64,000 nt of DNA. Source: Streptomyces sp. GKU 895. Lineage in GTDB: Bacteria > Actinomycetota > Actinomycetes > Streptomycetales > Streptomycetaceae. This document shows positions 39,386 to 48,687 of the stretch, piece after piece. The stretch covers positions 1 to 64,000 of the forward strand of contig MWJO01000032.1 of NCBI GenBank assembly GCA_002027195.1, written 5' to 3'. Made by a program: the position numbers and the translations under genes. The notes below the pieces were generated by a model that was not told where the DNA came from, searched no databases, and saw nothing but the letters and a program-made list of their open reading frames with translations. Position 1 is the stretch's first letter. Each line of letters starts with the position of its first letter.

Positions 39386-40804
39386 ATGCCTGCCGTACAA
39401 GAAGCGACGACCACGGTCGCCGGGCGGTCGTACGACCTCGCCCAGTACCGGCCCGGCCGGGACATCACCGACTGGGAGCCCGAGAACGAGCTCTTCTGGA
39501 CCTCCGTGGGGAAGCGGGTCGCCCGGCGCAACCTCTGGATCGCCGTCCCGGCGCTGCTCGTGGCCTTCGTCGTCTGGCAGGTGTGGAGCGTCACCGCCAC
39601 CAACCTCGCCGACGTCGGCTTCTCCTTCACCACCTCGCAGCTGTTCTGGCTCACCGCGATACCCGGCCTGACCGGCGGCACGGCCCGGATGATCTACACC
39701 TTCCTCGGCCCGCGCATCGGCCAGCGCACCTTCACCGCGCTGTCCACGGTCGTCCTGATCGTCCCGCTGATCTGGCTGGGGTACGCGATCCAGGACACCT
39801 CCACGTCCTTCACCACCATGGCCGTGATCGCCGCGCTCTGCGGCATCGGCGGCGCCAACTTCTCCTCCTCCCTCGCCAACATCGGCTTCTTCTTCCCCCA
39901 GCGCGAGAAGGGCAACGCCACCGGGATCAACGGCGGCCTCGGCAACCTGGGCGTGTCGGTGGTCCAGCTGCTGACCCCGATCGTCATCACCAGCTCGGTC
40001 GTCGCGATCGGCTCCGGCCAGGCCGACTCCAGGACCGGCGAGACGGTCTACCTCCAGAACGCGGCCTTCGTCTGGGTCCCCGTCCTGATCGTCCTGGCGG
40101 CCGTCGCCTGGTTCGGCCAGAACAACCTCAAGACCGCGTCCACCTCCTTCGCCCGGCAGAAGGTCATCTTCCGCCGCAAGCACACCTGGGTGATGACCTG
40201 GCTCTACGTCGGCACCTTCGGCTCCTTCATCGGCTTCGCCGCCGCCCTGCCGATGCTGATCAAGACGACCTTCCCGGCCTACTCCGTCGCCACCTACGCC
40301 TGGATGGGCCCGGCCCTCGGCGCCCTCGCCCGCTGGGCCGGCGGCTGGATCGCCGACAAGCTGGGCGGCGCCCGCGTCACGATCCTCTCCTTCGTCGGCA
40401 TGGCCGCCTCGATCACCGGCGTGATCACCTTCCTACCGAGCGGTGGCGACACCGGCAACTTCGCCGGCTTCTTCGCCTGCTTCCTCGCCGCGTTCTTCTT
40501 CTCCGGCATCGGCAACGGCTCGACGTTCCGTCAGATCCCCGTCATCTTCCGCAACCAGCACCTCAAGGGCCTGACCGAGGGCACCCCGGAGTACACCAAG
40601 GCCCTGCGGCAGACCGAGACGGAAGCGGGCGCGGTCACCGGCTTCACCGCCGCCGTCGCCGCCTACGGCTTCTTCTTCATCCCGGCCCTGTTCGCCAACT
40701 TCGCCGTCACCAGCGCGATGTGGGGCTTCGTGGCCTTCTACGTCACCTGCATCGGCGTGACGTGGTGGTACTACGCGCGTGAGGGCGCGGAGTCGCCGAG
40801 CTGA
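39386..40804 (+). CDS. narK: Nitrate/nitrite transporter, NarK/NNP family MFS
   Basis: 472 aa, 12 helices. The two NNP signature segments are present as GNATGINGGLGNLGVS and, weakly, a Gly-rich stretch near helix 11. LTGGTARMIYTFLGPRIGQR carries the helix-2 Arg that contacts substrate. Isolated gene without nitrate or nitrite reductase neighbours; the inverted repeat upstream may be its operator. It is a nitrate transporter, not a third OFA member: it lacks the FKDPPKNWWP segment. Confidence 0.92.
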   Translation: MPAVQEATTTVAGRSYDLAQYRPGRDITDWEPENELFWTSVGKRVARRNLWIAVPALLVAFVVWQVWSVTATNLADVGFSFTTSQLFWLTAIPGLTGGTARMIYTFLGPRIGQRTFTALSTVVLIVPLIWLGYAIQDTSTSFTTMAVIAALCGIGGANFSSSLANIGFFFPQREKGNATGINGGLGNLGVSVVQLLTPIVITSSVVAIGSGQADSRTGETVYLQNAAFVWVPVLIVLAAVAWFGQNNLKTASTSFARQKVIFRRKHTWVMTWLYVGTFGSFIGFAAALPMLIKTTFPAYSVATYAWMGPALGALARWAGGWIADKLGGARVTILSFVGMAASITGVITFLPSGGDTGNFAGFFACFLAAFFFSGIGNGSTFRQIPVIFRNQHLKGLTEGTPEYTKALRQTETEAGAVTGFTAAVAAYGFFFIPALFANFAVTSAMWGFVAFYVTCIGVTWWYYAREGAESPS

Positions 40805-40858
40805 ACGTCCCGGACTAAATCCGTTGCCGCAGGTGAGGCCCGCTGAAAGGCTCACGTC

Positions 40859-41701
40859 ATGCCTACCTTCAACGCCCCCGACGGCACCGTCCTCGCCTAC
40901 CACGCCACCGGCGACGGCCCGCCTCTGATCTGCCTCCCCGGCGGCCCCATGCAGGCCTCCGCCTACCTCGGCGACCTGGGCGGCCTCACCGCCCACCGCA
41001 CCCTGATCCGCCTGGACCTGAGGGGGACGGGTGACTCGGCGACACCGGCGGACCCGGCGTCGTACCGCTGCGACCGGCTGGTGGACGACGTCGAGGCGCT
41101 GCGGAACGCACTGGGCCTGGAGCGGGTGGACCTGCTGGCGCACAGCGCCGGCGCGAACCTCGCGGCCCTCTACACGGCCCACCGCCCCGACCGGGTCGCC
41201 CGCCTCGCCCTCATCACCCCGAGCGTGTACGCGGTCGGCATCGACATCACCGCCGAGGACCGGCTGGGGGCCGCGCGGCTGCGCCGGGGCGAGGAGTGGT
41301 TCGACGCGGCGTACGCGGCGCTGGAGGCGGTGACCGAAGGGCGCGCGGCGGGCGGAGACTGGGAGGCCGTCGCCCCGTTCTGGTTCGCCCGCTGGGACGA
41401 GCGGGCGCGGGCCGTGCGCGCGGCGGAGGCGGAGCAGCGCAACGGCGAGGCGGCGGGGGTGTACGGCTCGGCGGGAGCCTTCGATCCGGAGGCGACACGG
41501 GCGGCGTTGGCGGAGTTCGCGGGGCGGGTGCTGGTGCTGGCGGGCGAGGTGGACGTGGCGGCACCGCCGCGGGCGATGGGGGAGTACGCGGGGCTGTTCG
41601 GGAAGGCCGAGTCGGTGGTGCAGGCGGGGGCGGCGCATTTTCCGTGGCTGGACGACGCGGGGAGTTTCGTGAAGGCGGTGGAGGGGTTTCTGCGGGGGTG
41701 A
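40859..41701 (+). CDS. Alpha/beta hydrolase (proline iminopeptidase-like)
   Basis: 280 aa. The nucleophile elbow is LAHSAGAN (Ser about 95), the oxyanion region CLPGGPMQASAYLG, the acid likely Asp in VLAGEVDVAAPP, and His in GAAHFPWL. Start ATG 40859; the upstream gap to narK holds no clear signals. Substrate unknown. The 3' end is duplicated in tandem across the stop codon (41669-41726). Confidence 0.85.
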   Translation: MPTFNAPDGTVLAYHATGDGPPLICLPGGPMQASAYLGDLGGLTAHRTLIRLDLRGTGDSATPADPASYRCDRLVDDVEALRNALGLERVDLLAHSAGANLAALYTAHRPDRVARLALITPSVYAVGIDITAEDRLGAARLRRGEEWFDAAYAALEAVTEGRAAGGDWEAVAPFWFARWDERARAVRAAEAEQRNGEAAGVYGSAGAFDPEATRAALAEFAGRVLVLAGEVDVAAPPRAMGEYAGLFGKAESVVQAGAAHFPWLDDAGSFVKAVEGFLRG

Positions 41702-41726
41702 AGGCGGTGGAGGACTTTCCGCGGGA
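41669..41726 (+). repeat. 29-bp tandem duplication across the hydrolase stop codon
   Basis: GTGAAGGCGGTGGAGG begins both units (41669-41697 and 41698-41726). The stop codon of the hydrolase falls at the junction, so the second unit is untranslated. Confidence 0.8.
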
Positions 41727-41826
41727 CTGAAAGCGAGGCTCGGAGCACGGCTGGGAGCGGAGTCCGGGCGGGTCGGGGCATCGGCGGCAGCCCGCATTGT
41801 CAGTGCCGCCTGCCATGATCCCTCGC

Positions 41827-44145
41827 ATGCTTTACGACGACTTGGCGCGGACGTTGTCCGATGCGGCCTTCGAACGGGACGTCCGGTCCGCCGACCTGGC
41901 GGGGCTCACCGACGAACAGCTCGGTGAGCTGCTCCCGGCCGCCCACCGGGTGCACCACGCCGACGTCACACCGGCGACCTGGCGGGCAGCCGTGGCGGTG
42001 CGGCAAGAGGCCGACGAGCGGCGGCCGCGTGTCACGCCCGACGCCTGTCGCCGCCTGTTCGAGGCGCTTGTCGTGCGGAGTCGGCACAGCGAGTGGGCGG
42101 TCGACCTGGCGCCGGGAGTGACGGCGTTGGTGGAGTGTGCCGGCCCGTGGCCCGAGCTGGCGGAGCCCGCCCGGGCCCTGACCGAGAGTCTGGTGGCGCG
42201 GAAGAGCATCGCGCATCCGTACTCGCTGTTCCTGGTCGCCGGACTCGCGGACGACACGGCACTGCGCGCGGTGGCGGAGCGGCTCGGAGAGGGGCCCATC
42301 GCCATGGACGAGGTGGACGTCCTCACCGGGCTCACCCCGGCGGAGCGACTCGTGATGACGGAGCTCGACCTGGTCGACACGTACAGCGAGCCGGAGTCAC
42401 CCCCCGCGGTGTGGCAGAAGCTGGCCGACCTCCCGCCGTACGTCGACTTCACCCGGCGCGCCCTGGAAGCGGCGGCCGACCGGGCCGACGGCATCCGGTC
42501 CGGCGCGATCCCGTACCTGGCCGACAAGGCGTTCACGGCACGTGAGGTCGCCGTGCTCGGACAGGCCGCGCGGGTGGCGCTGCTGCGGGACGAGGAGTGG
42601 CTGCCGGGAGTGTGCGCGCGGCTGCTGCCCGGCATCGCGGTGGCGCCGACCGCGGCGAGGACAGTGCCGTCGCAGGCGCTCCTGTACGAACTCGTCCGCG
42701 CCGCAAAGGAGTTCCCGACGCCGGAGGCGGTCACCGCGATCCGGACCGCTCGCTCGGTCACCCGGCACGCGGGCGTGCCCAAGCAGCTCGACGAGCTGCT
42801 GAAGAAGGTGGAGGCGGCGCTGGCCCAGCGCACGGAGGTGGCCCTGCGCCTGCCAGAACTGGACTTCGACGAGGAGGGGGTCCTGCGCAGGCCGGCGGGC
42901 GACGGTTACACGGCCGTCGTCACGGTCACCGAGACCGCCCGGGTGACGTGGGAGAAGGACGGCCGCCCACTGCGCGGAGTGCCCGCACCGGTCCGCCGCG
43001 ACCACGCCGACCTGGTGAAGGAGCTGCGGGAGCTGGTCAAGCGGGTCGACCTCCAACTGGCCACACTGGCCCGGGCGTTGGAGGGCGGACTGCCCGTCGA
43101 CACCGTCCACGCCTACGGCTGGTGGCGCACCCGGCTCGCCGGGCACCCGCTCGCCCGGACGGTCGTCGGCGGACTGATCTGGGAGATCGAGACGGCACCC
43201 GGCACGTGGCAGGCCTTCCTCCCGGCCGTGGACGACCTCCCCGACGCCCCCGACGACGCTTCCGTGCGTCTGTGGCACCCGATGCGCGCCGATGCCGAGA
43301 CCGTGAGCGCCTGGCGGGACAGGCTGGTGGACGGGCAGCTGAGACAGCCGTTCAAGCAGGCCTTCCGCGAGATCTACCGGCTCACCCCGGCCGAGGAGGA
43401 GACCCGCCTGCACTCCCTGCGCTTCGCCGCCCACCTCGTCCACTACCGCAGGATGCGCGGCTTGTTCCGGGCCCGCGGCTGGACGAGCCGGCTGCTCGGC
43501 CCGTGGGACGGAGGCGACGGCGACGAAGCGACCCGCGTGCTGGTGTCCGGCCGTTGGCGGGCCCGCTTCTCCCACACCTTCGTGGACTGGGCGGACGACG
43601 ACCCGGTGGCCGCCACGGACCGGGTCCGCTTCGACCGAAAGGCGGACGCCCGCTGGCAGGAGGCCCCACTGTCCGAGGTGCCCCCGCTGGTCTTCAGCGA
43701 GGCGATGCGCGACGTCGACCTCTTCGTCGGCGTGACCTCCATCGCCGCGGACCCCGACTGGACCGAGCAGGGCCCGACCCGCGCCTACTGGGAACGCGCC
43801 GGCTTCGCCGGCCTCACGGAGACCGCCGAGGCCCGCCGCGACGCCCTCACCCGCATCCTGCCCCGCCTGAAGATCGCGGACCGCTGCACACTGGACGACC
43901 GCTTCCTGACCGTCCGGGGCGACCTGCGCACCTACCGCATCCACCTCGGCTCGGCCAACATCCTCATGCGGCCCGACGACTCCTACCTGTGCATCGTCCC
44001 GTCCCGCGACAGGACCACCGCGAAGGTCTTCCTGCCGTTCGAGGACGACCGCCTGTCGGTGATCCTCAGCAAGGCGATGCTGCTGGCGGCGGACAGCGAG
44101 ATAACAGACGCCTCCATCCGCGCCCAGATCGACGGAGCCGCCTGA
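41827..44145 (+). CDS. DUF4132-type large cytoplasmic protein of unknown function
   Basis: 772 aa from ATG 41827 (ATG 41815 and TTG 41797 are in-frame alternatives). The first 350 residues are helical and HEAT-like. The centre has TVTETARVTWEKDGRPLRGVP and RQPFKQAFREIYRLTP, and the end GDLRTYRIHLGSANILMRPD followed by YLCIVPSR. These central and C-terminal blocks resemble MolR-like DUF4132 proteins, some of which have an N-terminal WGR domain that is absent here. No catalytic motif is recognised. Its stop is 6 bp from a convergent small gene. Confidence 0.7.
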   Translation: MLYDDLARTLSDAAFERDVRSADLAGLTDEQLGELLPAAHRVHHADVTPATWRAAVAVRQEADERRPRVTPDACRRLFEALVVRSRHSEWAVDLAPGVTALVECAGPWPELAEPARALTESLVARKSIAHPYSLFLVAGLADDTALRAVAERLGEGPIAMDEVDVLTGLTPAERLVMTELDLVDTYSEPESPPAVWQKLADLPPYVDFTRRALEAAADRADGIRSGAIPYLADKAFTAREVAVLGQAARVALLRDEEWLPGVCARLLPGIAVAPTAARTVPSQALLYELVRAAKEFPTPEAVTAIRTARSVTRHAGVPKQLDELLKKVEAALAQRTEVALRLPELDFDEEGVLRRPAGDGYTAVVTVTETARVTWEKDGRPLRGVPAPVRRDHADLVKELRELVKRVDLQLATLARALEGGLPVDTVHAYGWWRTRLAGHPLARTVVGGLIWEIETAPGTWQAFLPAVDDLPDAPDDASVRLWHPMRADAETVSAWRDRLVDGQLRQPFKQAFREIYRLTPAEEETRLHSLRFAAHLVHYRRMRGLFRARGWTSRLLGPWDGGDGDEATRVLVSGRWRARFSHTFVDWADDDPVAATDRVRFDRKADARWQEAPLSEVPPLVFSEAMRDVDLFVGVTSIAADPDWTEQGPTRAYWERAGFAGLTETAEARRDALTRILPRLKIADRCTLDDRFLTVRGDLRTYRIHLGSANILMRPDDSYLCIVPSRDRTTAKVFLPFEDDRLSVILSKAMLLAADSEITDASIRAQIDGAA

Positions 44146-44151
44146 GCGTCG

Positions 44152-44544
44152 TCAGCAGTCCCTGAACTCCGGTGACTGGTTCAGGATCTGGGAGCGGAGC
44201 GAGGTGAAGCGGGTGTACGTCTCGCTCGTCTCCGCACCAGGGCGGAACGCCGCCACCCGGTGGCAGTTCTGGAAGGCCAGGGTCACTCCGAAGTGGCGTT
44301 CCAGGCTGCCCCGGATCGCGTCGCTGGCCAGGGCGCGCAGGAGCTGGCCGCGCTCCTTCTCGGACGGGGGAGGGGTCTGGTTGTCGGTGAAGTCGGCGGT
44401 GCCGGACTTGAGTTCGCCCGCGAGGGACGCGATGAGGCCGTAGGCGTAGGGGAGGGACGTGCGGACGGTGTCCACGAAGTCCTCCTCGCGGACGGCGCCC
44501 TGTTCGGCTGCGGCGAGGAGCTGAGGGGAGACGTCGAGAGACAT
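44152..44544 (-). CDS. Small conserved-looking protein of unknown function
   Basis: 130 aa, probably mostly helical, with a soluble composition (SLDVSPQLLAAAEQGAVRE; VDTVRTSLPYAYGLIASLAGEL). It contains two Cys (CHRVAAFRPGAETSE and a C-terminal RDC) and no known motif. It lies 39 bp downstream of the ATPase gene on the same strand, so the two are likely one transcript and may form a pair. Confidence 0.7.
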   Translation of the reverse strand: MSLDVSPQLLAAAEQGAVREEDFVDTVRTSLPYAYGLIASLAGELKSGTADFTDNQTPPPSEKERGQLLRALASDAIRGSLERHFGVTLAFQNCHRVAAFRPGAETSETYTRFTSLRSQILNQSPEFRDC

Positions 44545-44583
44545 GGGGGTGGTCCTGTCTGTGCTGTGAGGGGGTTGGTCGGG

Positions 44584-45519
44584 TCAGGAGTGGGGGACGC
44601 GGCCCGGTACGAACTCCGGGTCCACCTGCGTCGCCAGGTCCTCGCCCGCCCAGGCGCGGGCGTTGCGGAGGTGGAACTCGACCGCGTGGCGGTGGAGGCG
44701 GGGCCAGTCGCGGGGGTGGGCGTCGACCGTTTCGCGCAGGACTCTCAGGGCGTGCTGGTTCTGGGGTTCCAGCTCGCCCTGGGCGCGGCCCTGTTCGGCG
44801 GCCCGGACGTACGGGGACTGGGTGAGGTGGGTCAGGAGGTCGTCGCCCACCTCCTCCTTGAGGAAGAGCAGGTCGTCCTCGCCGGTCACCTTGTTGCCGA
44901 CGACGGCGACACGGATTCCGAACTCCCGGGCGTGGTCCCGGTACTGGCGGTAGACCGAGACGCCCTTCCGGGTGGGTTCGGCCACCAGGAAGGTCATGTC
45001 GAAGCGGGTGAACAGGCCCGACGCGAACGCGTCCGCGCCCGCCGTCATGTCGACGACCACGTACTCGCCGGGTCCGTCGACCAGGTGGTTGAGATAGAGC
45101 TCCACCGCGCCGAGCTTGGAGTGGTAGCACGCCACCCCGAGGTCGCTCTCGTCGAACTCGCCCGTCACCATCAGCGGTACGTCGCCCACGTGCCGGACAT
45201 GGCGGGCGTGGAGTTCGTCGTCGCCGAGCAGCGACAACAGGCGTGAGCCGCGGCCCGGCGGCGTCGTCTTGATCATCGCCTCGGCCGAGGCGATGCGCGG
45301 GTTGGTGCCGCGCAGGTAGTCCTTGACGGCCGTCAGGTGTGCGCCCAGGGGCGGGGCGTCGAGCGGCGGCCCGTGGTGGCCCAGTGCCTCGGCCAGGTGC
45401 TGGTTGATGTCCCCGTCCACGGCCAGGACCGGTGCGCCGGCCCGGGCGAGGTGGCGGGAGAAGAGGGCAGACAGGGTGGTCTTGCCGCTGCCGCCCTTGC
45501 CGACGAAGGCGATGCGCAT
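44584..45519 (-). CDS. CooC/MinD-like SIMIBI-class ATPase
   Basis: 311 aa from ATG 45519 (GAGGTGG upstream; a longer frame to 45606 runs through the promoter). The deviant Walker A KGGSGKTT lies at residues 8-15, LAVDGDINQHLAEALG carries switch I Asp, and VVVDMTAGADAFASG is switch II. This layout is shared by CooC-type metal-centre maturation ATPases and ParA-like proteins. No ParB or carbon monoxide dehydrogenase gene is nearby. It faces a nickel-uptake operon across a gap with Zur-like and Nur-like boxes, which favours a metal-related job. Confidence 0.8.
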   Translation of the reverse strand: MRIAFVGKGGSGKTTLSALFSRHLARAGAPVLAVDGDINQHLAEALGHHGPPLDAPPLGAHLTAVKDYLRGTNPRIASAEAMIKTTPPGRGSRLLSLLGDDELHARHVRHVGDVPLMVTGEFDESDLGVACYHSKLGAVELYLNHLVDGPGEYVVVDMTAGADAFASGLFTRFDMTFLVAEPTRKGVSVYRQYRDHAREFGIRVAVVGNKVTGEDDLLFLKEEVGDDLLTHLTQSPYVRAAEQGRAQGELEPQNQHALRVLRETVDAHPRDWPRLHRHAVEFHLRNARAWAGEDLATQVDPEFVPGRVPHS

Positions 45520-45553
45520 CAGCGCCACCTCGGCGGGACAGCCTCGGCGTTTT

Positions 45554-45568
45554 TGAAAATGGATGTCA
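45554..45568. promoter_or_regulatory. Zur-like box upstream of the CooC-like gene
   Basis: The minus strand reads TGACATCCATTTTCA, matching 12 of 15 positions of the TGAAAATCATTTTCA Zur consensus. It lies 35 bp before the ATPase start on that strand. Confidence 0.5.
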
Positions 45569-45635
45569 TGTCGGTAGGTTTTAGGGGTGTCCTCGATCAC
45601 TGTCAAATCGGCTGTTGATCAAGCACTCGTCCTTA

Positions 45636-45652
45636 ATGCATATGATGTGCAA
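45636..45652. promoter_or_regulatory. Nur-like box overlapping the -10 of the nickel operon
   Basis: ATGCATATGATGTGCAA has two TGCA cores 7 bp apart, as in the Streptomyces Nur box (tTGCaa-N5-ttGCAA). TATGAT at 45641-45646 inside it is a good -10 element, and the GTG start follows 6 bp later. The transcript would then be leaderless and nickel-Nur would block RNA polymerase. Confidence 0.6.
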
Positions 45653-46186
45653 GTGCGTGACTACAGCATCAGGGCCGCGGGCCCGGACGACCTGGACGGT
45701 GCGCGAGCCGTGATGCTCGACACCGTCTACCGCGACTTCGGCACCGGGTACGTGCCCCGCTGGCACGGCGACATCATCGACCCGGCCACCGCCTATCTGA
45801 CCCCGCCCCGCCACACGCTCCTCGTCGCGGTCGACCCGCACGGCGGCGAGGTGGTCGCCACCGGCGCCCTCGACGCGCGCGGACCCGCCACCGCCGAACC
45901 CCGCCACATCGCCGAGCGCTACCCCTCCGGGGACACCGCCCAGGTGCGCCGGCTCTACGTCCGCCCCGAGCACCGCCGACGCGGACTCGCCCGCCGGCTG
46001 GTCGCCGAGCTGCTGGCGTTCGCCGCGGCGGACGGCGCCTACCGCGCCGTATATCTGCACACCGATCCGTCCGTCCCCGGCGCCGAGGCCTTCTGGCGCT
46101 CGCTCGGCACGCTCGTGCACGACGAGCGCGACGACCCGGACGGCGGCAACGGCGTCCTGCACTTCGACCTTCCGATGGGACGGTGA
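45653..46186 (+). CDS. GNAT-family N-acetyltransferase
   Basis: 177 aa from GTG 45653, chosen because the family N-terminus DYSIRAAGPDDLDGAR begins here and a -10 element lies just upstream; a longer GTG start at 45587 would enclose the promoter. The acetyl-CoA motif A is VRRLYVRPEHRRRGLARRLV (about residues 100-119). It is followed 7 bp later by the nickel-type binding protein, so it leads that operon. Its substrate is unknown. Confidence 0.8.
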   Translation: MRDYSIRAAGPDDLDGARAVMLDTVYRDFGTGYVPRWHGDIIDPATAYLTPPRHTLLVAVDPHGGEVVATGALDARGPATAEPRHIAERYPSGDTAQVRRLYVRPEHRRRGLARRLVAELLAFAAADGAYRAVYLHTDPSVPGAEAFWRSLGTLVHDERDDPDGGNGVLHFDLPMGR

Positions 46187-46193
46187 CCGGCCG

Positions 46194-47683
46194 ATGCGCC
46201 GCCTCCGACTGCTCTCCGCACTCCTGCTCGCCCCCGTCCTGAGCGGCTGCTTCGCCTCCGGGGGCGCGACGGGACGTCGGACGACACGGGCGACGGCTCC
46301 CGGCTGCGGATCGCTCTCGCCTTCCCGCCCGCCGAGAACCTCTCGCCGTACGGCGCCGACGCCACGATCCTCAGCCGCCTCGGCGTCACCGAGAGCTTGA
46401 CCGCCCTCGACGCCAACGGCGCCGCCGCCCCCGCGCTCGCCTCCTCCTGGCGCCGCGAGAACGACCGCACCTGGCGGTTCACCCTGCGTGAGGCCACCTT
46501 CCAGGACGGCACCGAGGTCACCCCGGCCGCCGTCGCCGCCTCCCTCACCCACGCCATCGAGGCCAGGCCGGCTCCGGCCGCCCTCGTCGGCGTGACCCTC
46601 ACCGCGCAGGCCGAGGGGAGCACAGAAGTACGGGTCACCACCAAGGACCCCGACCCCGTGCTGCCGCTGCGCCTGTCCAGCCCGAGCCTCGCCGTCCTCT
46701 CCGCCGCGGCGTACGCCGACGAGGACCGCGCCGACCCGGTCGGCCACGCCACCGGACCCTTCGAGCTCACCAAGGTCATGGGCACCACTGCCGCCACCCT
46801 CGACCGCTTCGCCGACTACTGGGGCGGCCGGGCCCAGGCCTCCGGCATCGACGTGAAGTTCGTCGCCGACGGCACCGCCCGCGCCAACGCCCTGCGCACC
46901 GGCCAGGTCGACCTCGCCGAGGCGATACCCGTGGCCCAGGCCGCCACCCTCGACCAGGGCATGCGCAGGACGACCGCGACCACCCGCACCACCAGCCTGC
47001 TGCTCAACGCGCGGTCCGGGCCCTTCAAGGAGGCCGGCCTGCGGGCCGCCGCCCGTCAGGCCGTGGACACCTCCGTGTTCGCCAAGGACGTCTACGAGGG
47101 CTACGCGGACGCCGGCACCGGCATCTACGGGCCCGCCGTCACCTGGGCCGAGGGCAAGCGGACCGCGCCGGCCGGCCGGGCCCGGGCCACCGACGCCGAC
47201 GGGACCAGGATCTCCCTCGCCACCTACGACAACCGTCCCGAACTCCCCGAGGTCGCCCAGGTGTTGAAGCAGCAGCTGGAGAAGGCGGGATTCCGCGTCG
47301 ACCTGGAGGTGCGCGAGTACTCGCGGCTCGAAACCGACGCGCTGGACGGGAAGTTCGACGCGTTCGTCCTGGCTCGCAACACCCTCGTGGACACCGGCGA
47401 CCCCGTCTCCGTCCTCGCCAGTGACTACACCTGCGACGGCGGCTACAACATCGCCCAACTCTGCGACAAGGACGTGGACAAGGCCGTCGCGAACGCCGAG
47501 AGGGTCACCGACACCGACGAACGGCGGGCCGCGGTCATGACCGCCGAGGCGAAGATCCTCGGCACCGACGCCGTTGTCCCTCTGGTCCACCAGCGGATCA
47601 TCACCGGCGTCGGCAGCGGCGTGCGCGGCGCGCTCCTCGACCCGTACGAGCGCACCCTCGTCGGCACCGGCACCCGGCGCTGA
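46194..47683 (+). CDS. nikA: Nickel/peptide ABC transporter solute-binding lipoprotein (frameshifted)
   Basis: About 496 aa after repair. The signal peptide and lipobox APVLSGC put the lipidated Cys at 19. One base is missing near 46275; the chain then continues DDTGDGSRLRIALAFPP, ENLSPYGADATILSRLGVTE, WRFTLREATFQDGTEVT, and TDTGDPVSVL near the end. This is the family 5 (DppA/NikA) fold. Nickel rather than peptide is inferred from the Nur-like box and the short permeases; both are typical of the Streptomyces nik operon. Confidence 0.75.
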
Positions 47684-47686
47684 CCC

Positions 47687-48687
47687 ATGCGGAACCGAGC
47701 GGCCGCGCTGCTGTGGCGGGCCGGGATCGCGGCCGCCCTCGTGTGCGCGATCGGCCTGCTGCCGTGGCTGACCCGCACCGATCCGGCGCTCACCGTGCTC
47801 AAGGCCCGCTCGGCCGAACGTGCCCCCGACCCCGCGGTGCTGGCCGACATCCGCGCCCAACTCGGTCTGGACGACGGCCCGTTCCACCTGCTGGTGAAGT
47901 GGCTGCGCGGCGACGCGGGGCGGTCGTGGATCTCCGGCGCCGAGGTCACGTCCGCGGTCCTGCAGGCGCTGGGCGCCTCCCTGCTGTTGATGGCGGTCGC
48001 CCTCACGGTCGCCGCCGTCACCGCCGCGCTGATCTGCGCGCGCACCCTGTGGCTGGGCGCCCGCCGGCGGCTCGGCGGACGGCGGGCGGGAGGCAGCGGT
48101 TCCGCGGTCCTCGCCGCGCTGCCCGAGTTCCTCACCGCGTCCGTGCTCGCCACCGTCGTCGGCGTCCAACTCGGCTGGCTGCCCGCCCTCGGCTGGTACG
48201 GGCCGCGCTGGACGATCCTGCCCGCCCTCGCCCTCGGTCTGCCCACCGGAGCGGTGCTCGGCCGGCTCCTCGACGACCTGCTGCCCGGCGCCTTCCGCCG
48301 AACCCTGGGCGCTGGCCGCCGCCGCCCGCGGACTGCCCGGCCGCAGCGTCGCCCGCCAGGCGATCCGCCGCTGTCTGCCCGGACTGCTCCCGAACACCGG
48401 CCTGTTCGCGGTCGGCCTGACCGGCGGCGCGGTCGCCGTGGAACAGATCTTCGACATCCCCGGCCTCGGCCGCACCACCCTCCAGGCCGCCCTCGCCCAG
48501 GACCTCCCCGTCCTCCAGGCCGGCACCCTCGCCCTCGTCCTGCTGGCAGCCGCCGCCGCAGGCCTGGCCGCCCTCGCCGGCCGCCTCCTCGTCGGCCCCG
48601 CCCTGCGCCGACGGCGCCCTGCCGTCCCTGCACGGGTCGAAACCCCCGGCCCGCACACTCCAGCCCTTCGCGAACGGCGGCCTCCTC
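47687..48687 (+). CDS. nikB: Nickel-type ABC transporter permease, NikB-like (frameshifted)
   Basis: DppB-type permease beginning ATG 47687, 3 bp after nikA. The first frame covers three helices and LPEFLTASVLATVVGVQLGWLP. Near 48300 one or two bases are wrong, after which the frame starting about 48438 carries EQIFDIPGLGRTTLQAAL, the family's conserved loop. Another slip near 48612 leads without a stop into the NikC-like part. The end given here is therefore only approximate, and a single fused NikBC permease is possible. Confidence 0.65.

Noticed and set aside
39386-40804. A third oxalate/formate antiporter
   Set aside because: The protein lacks the OFA-specific FKDPPKNWWP and YFGEN segments and has the NNP nitrate-porter signature GNATGINGGLGNLG.
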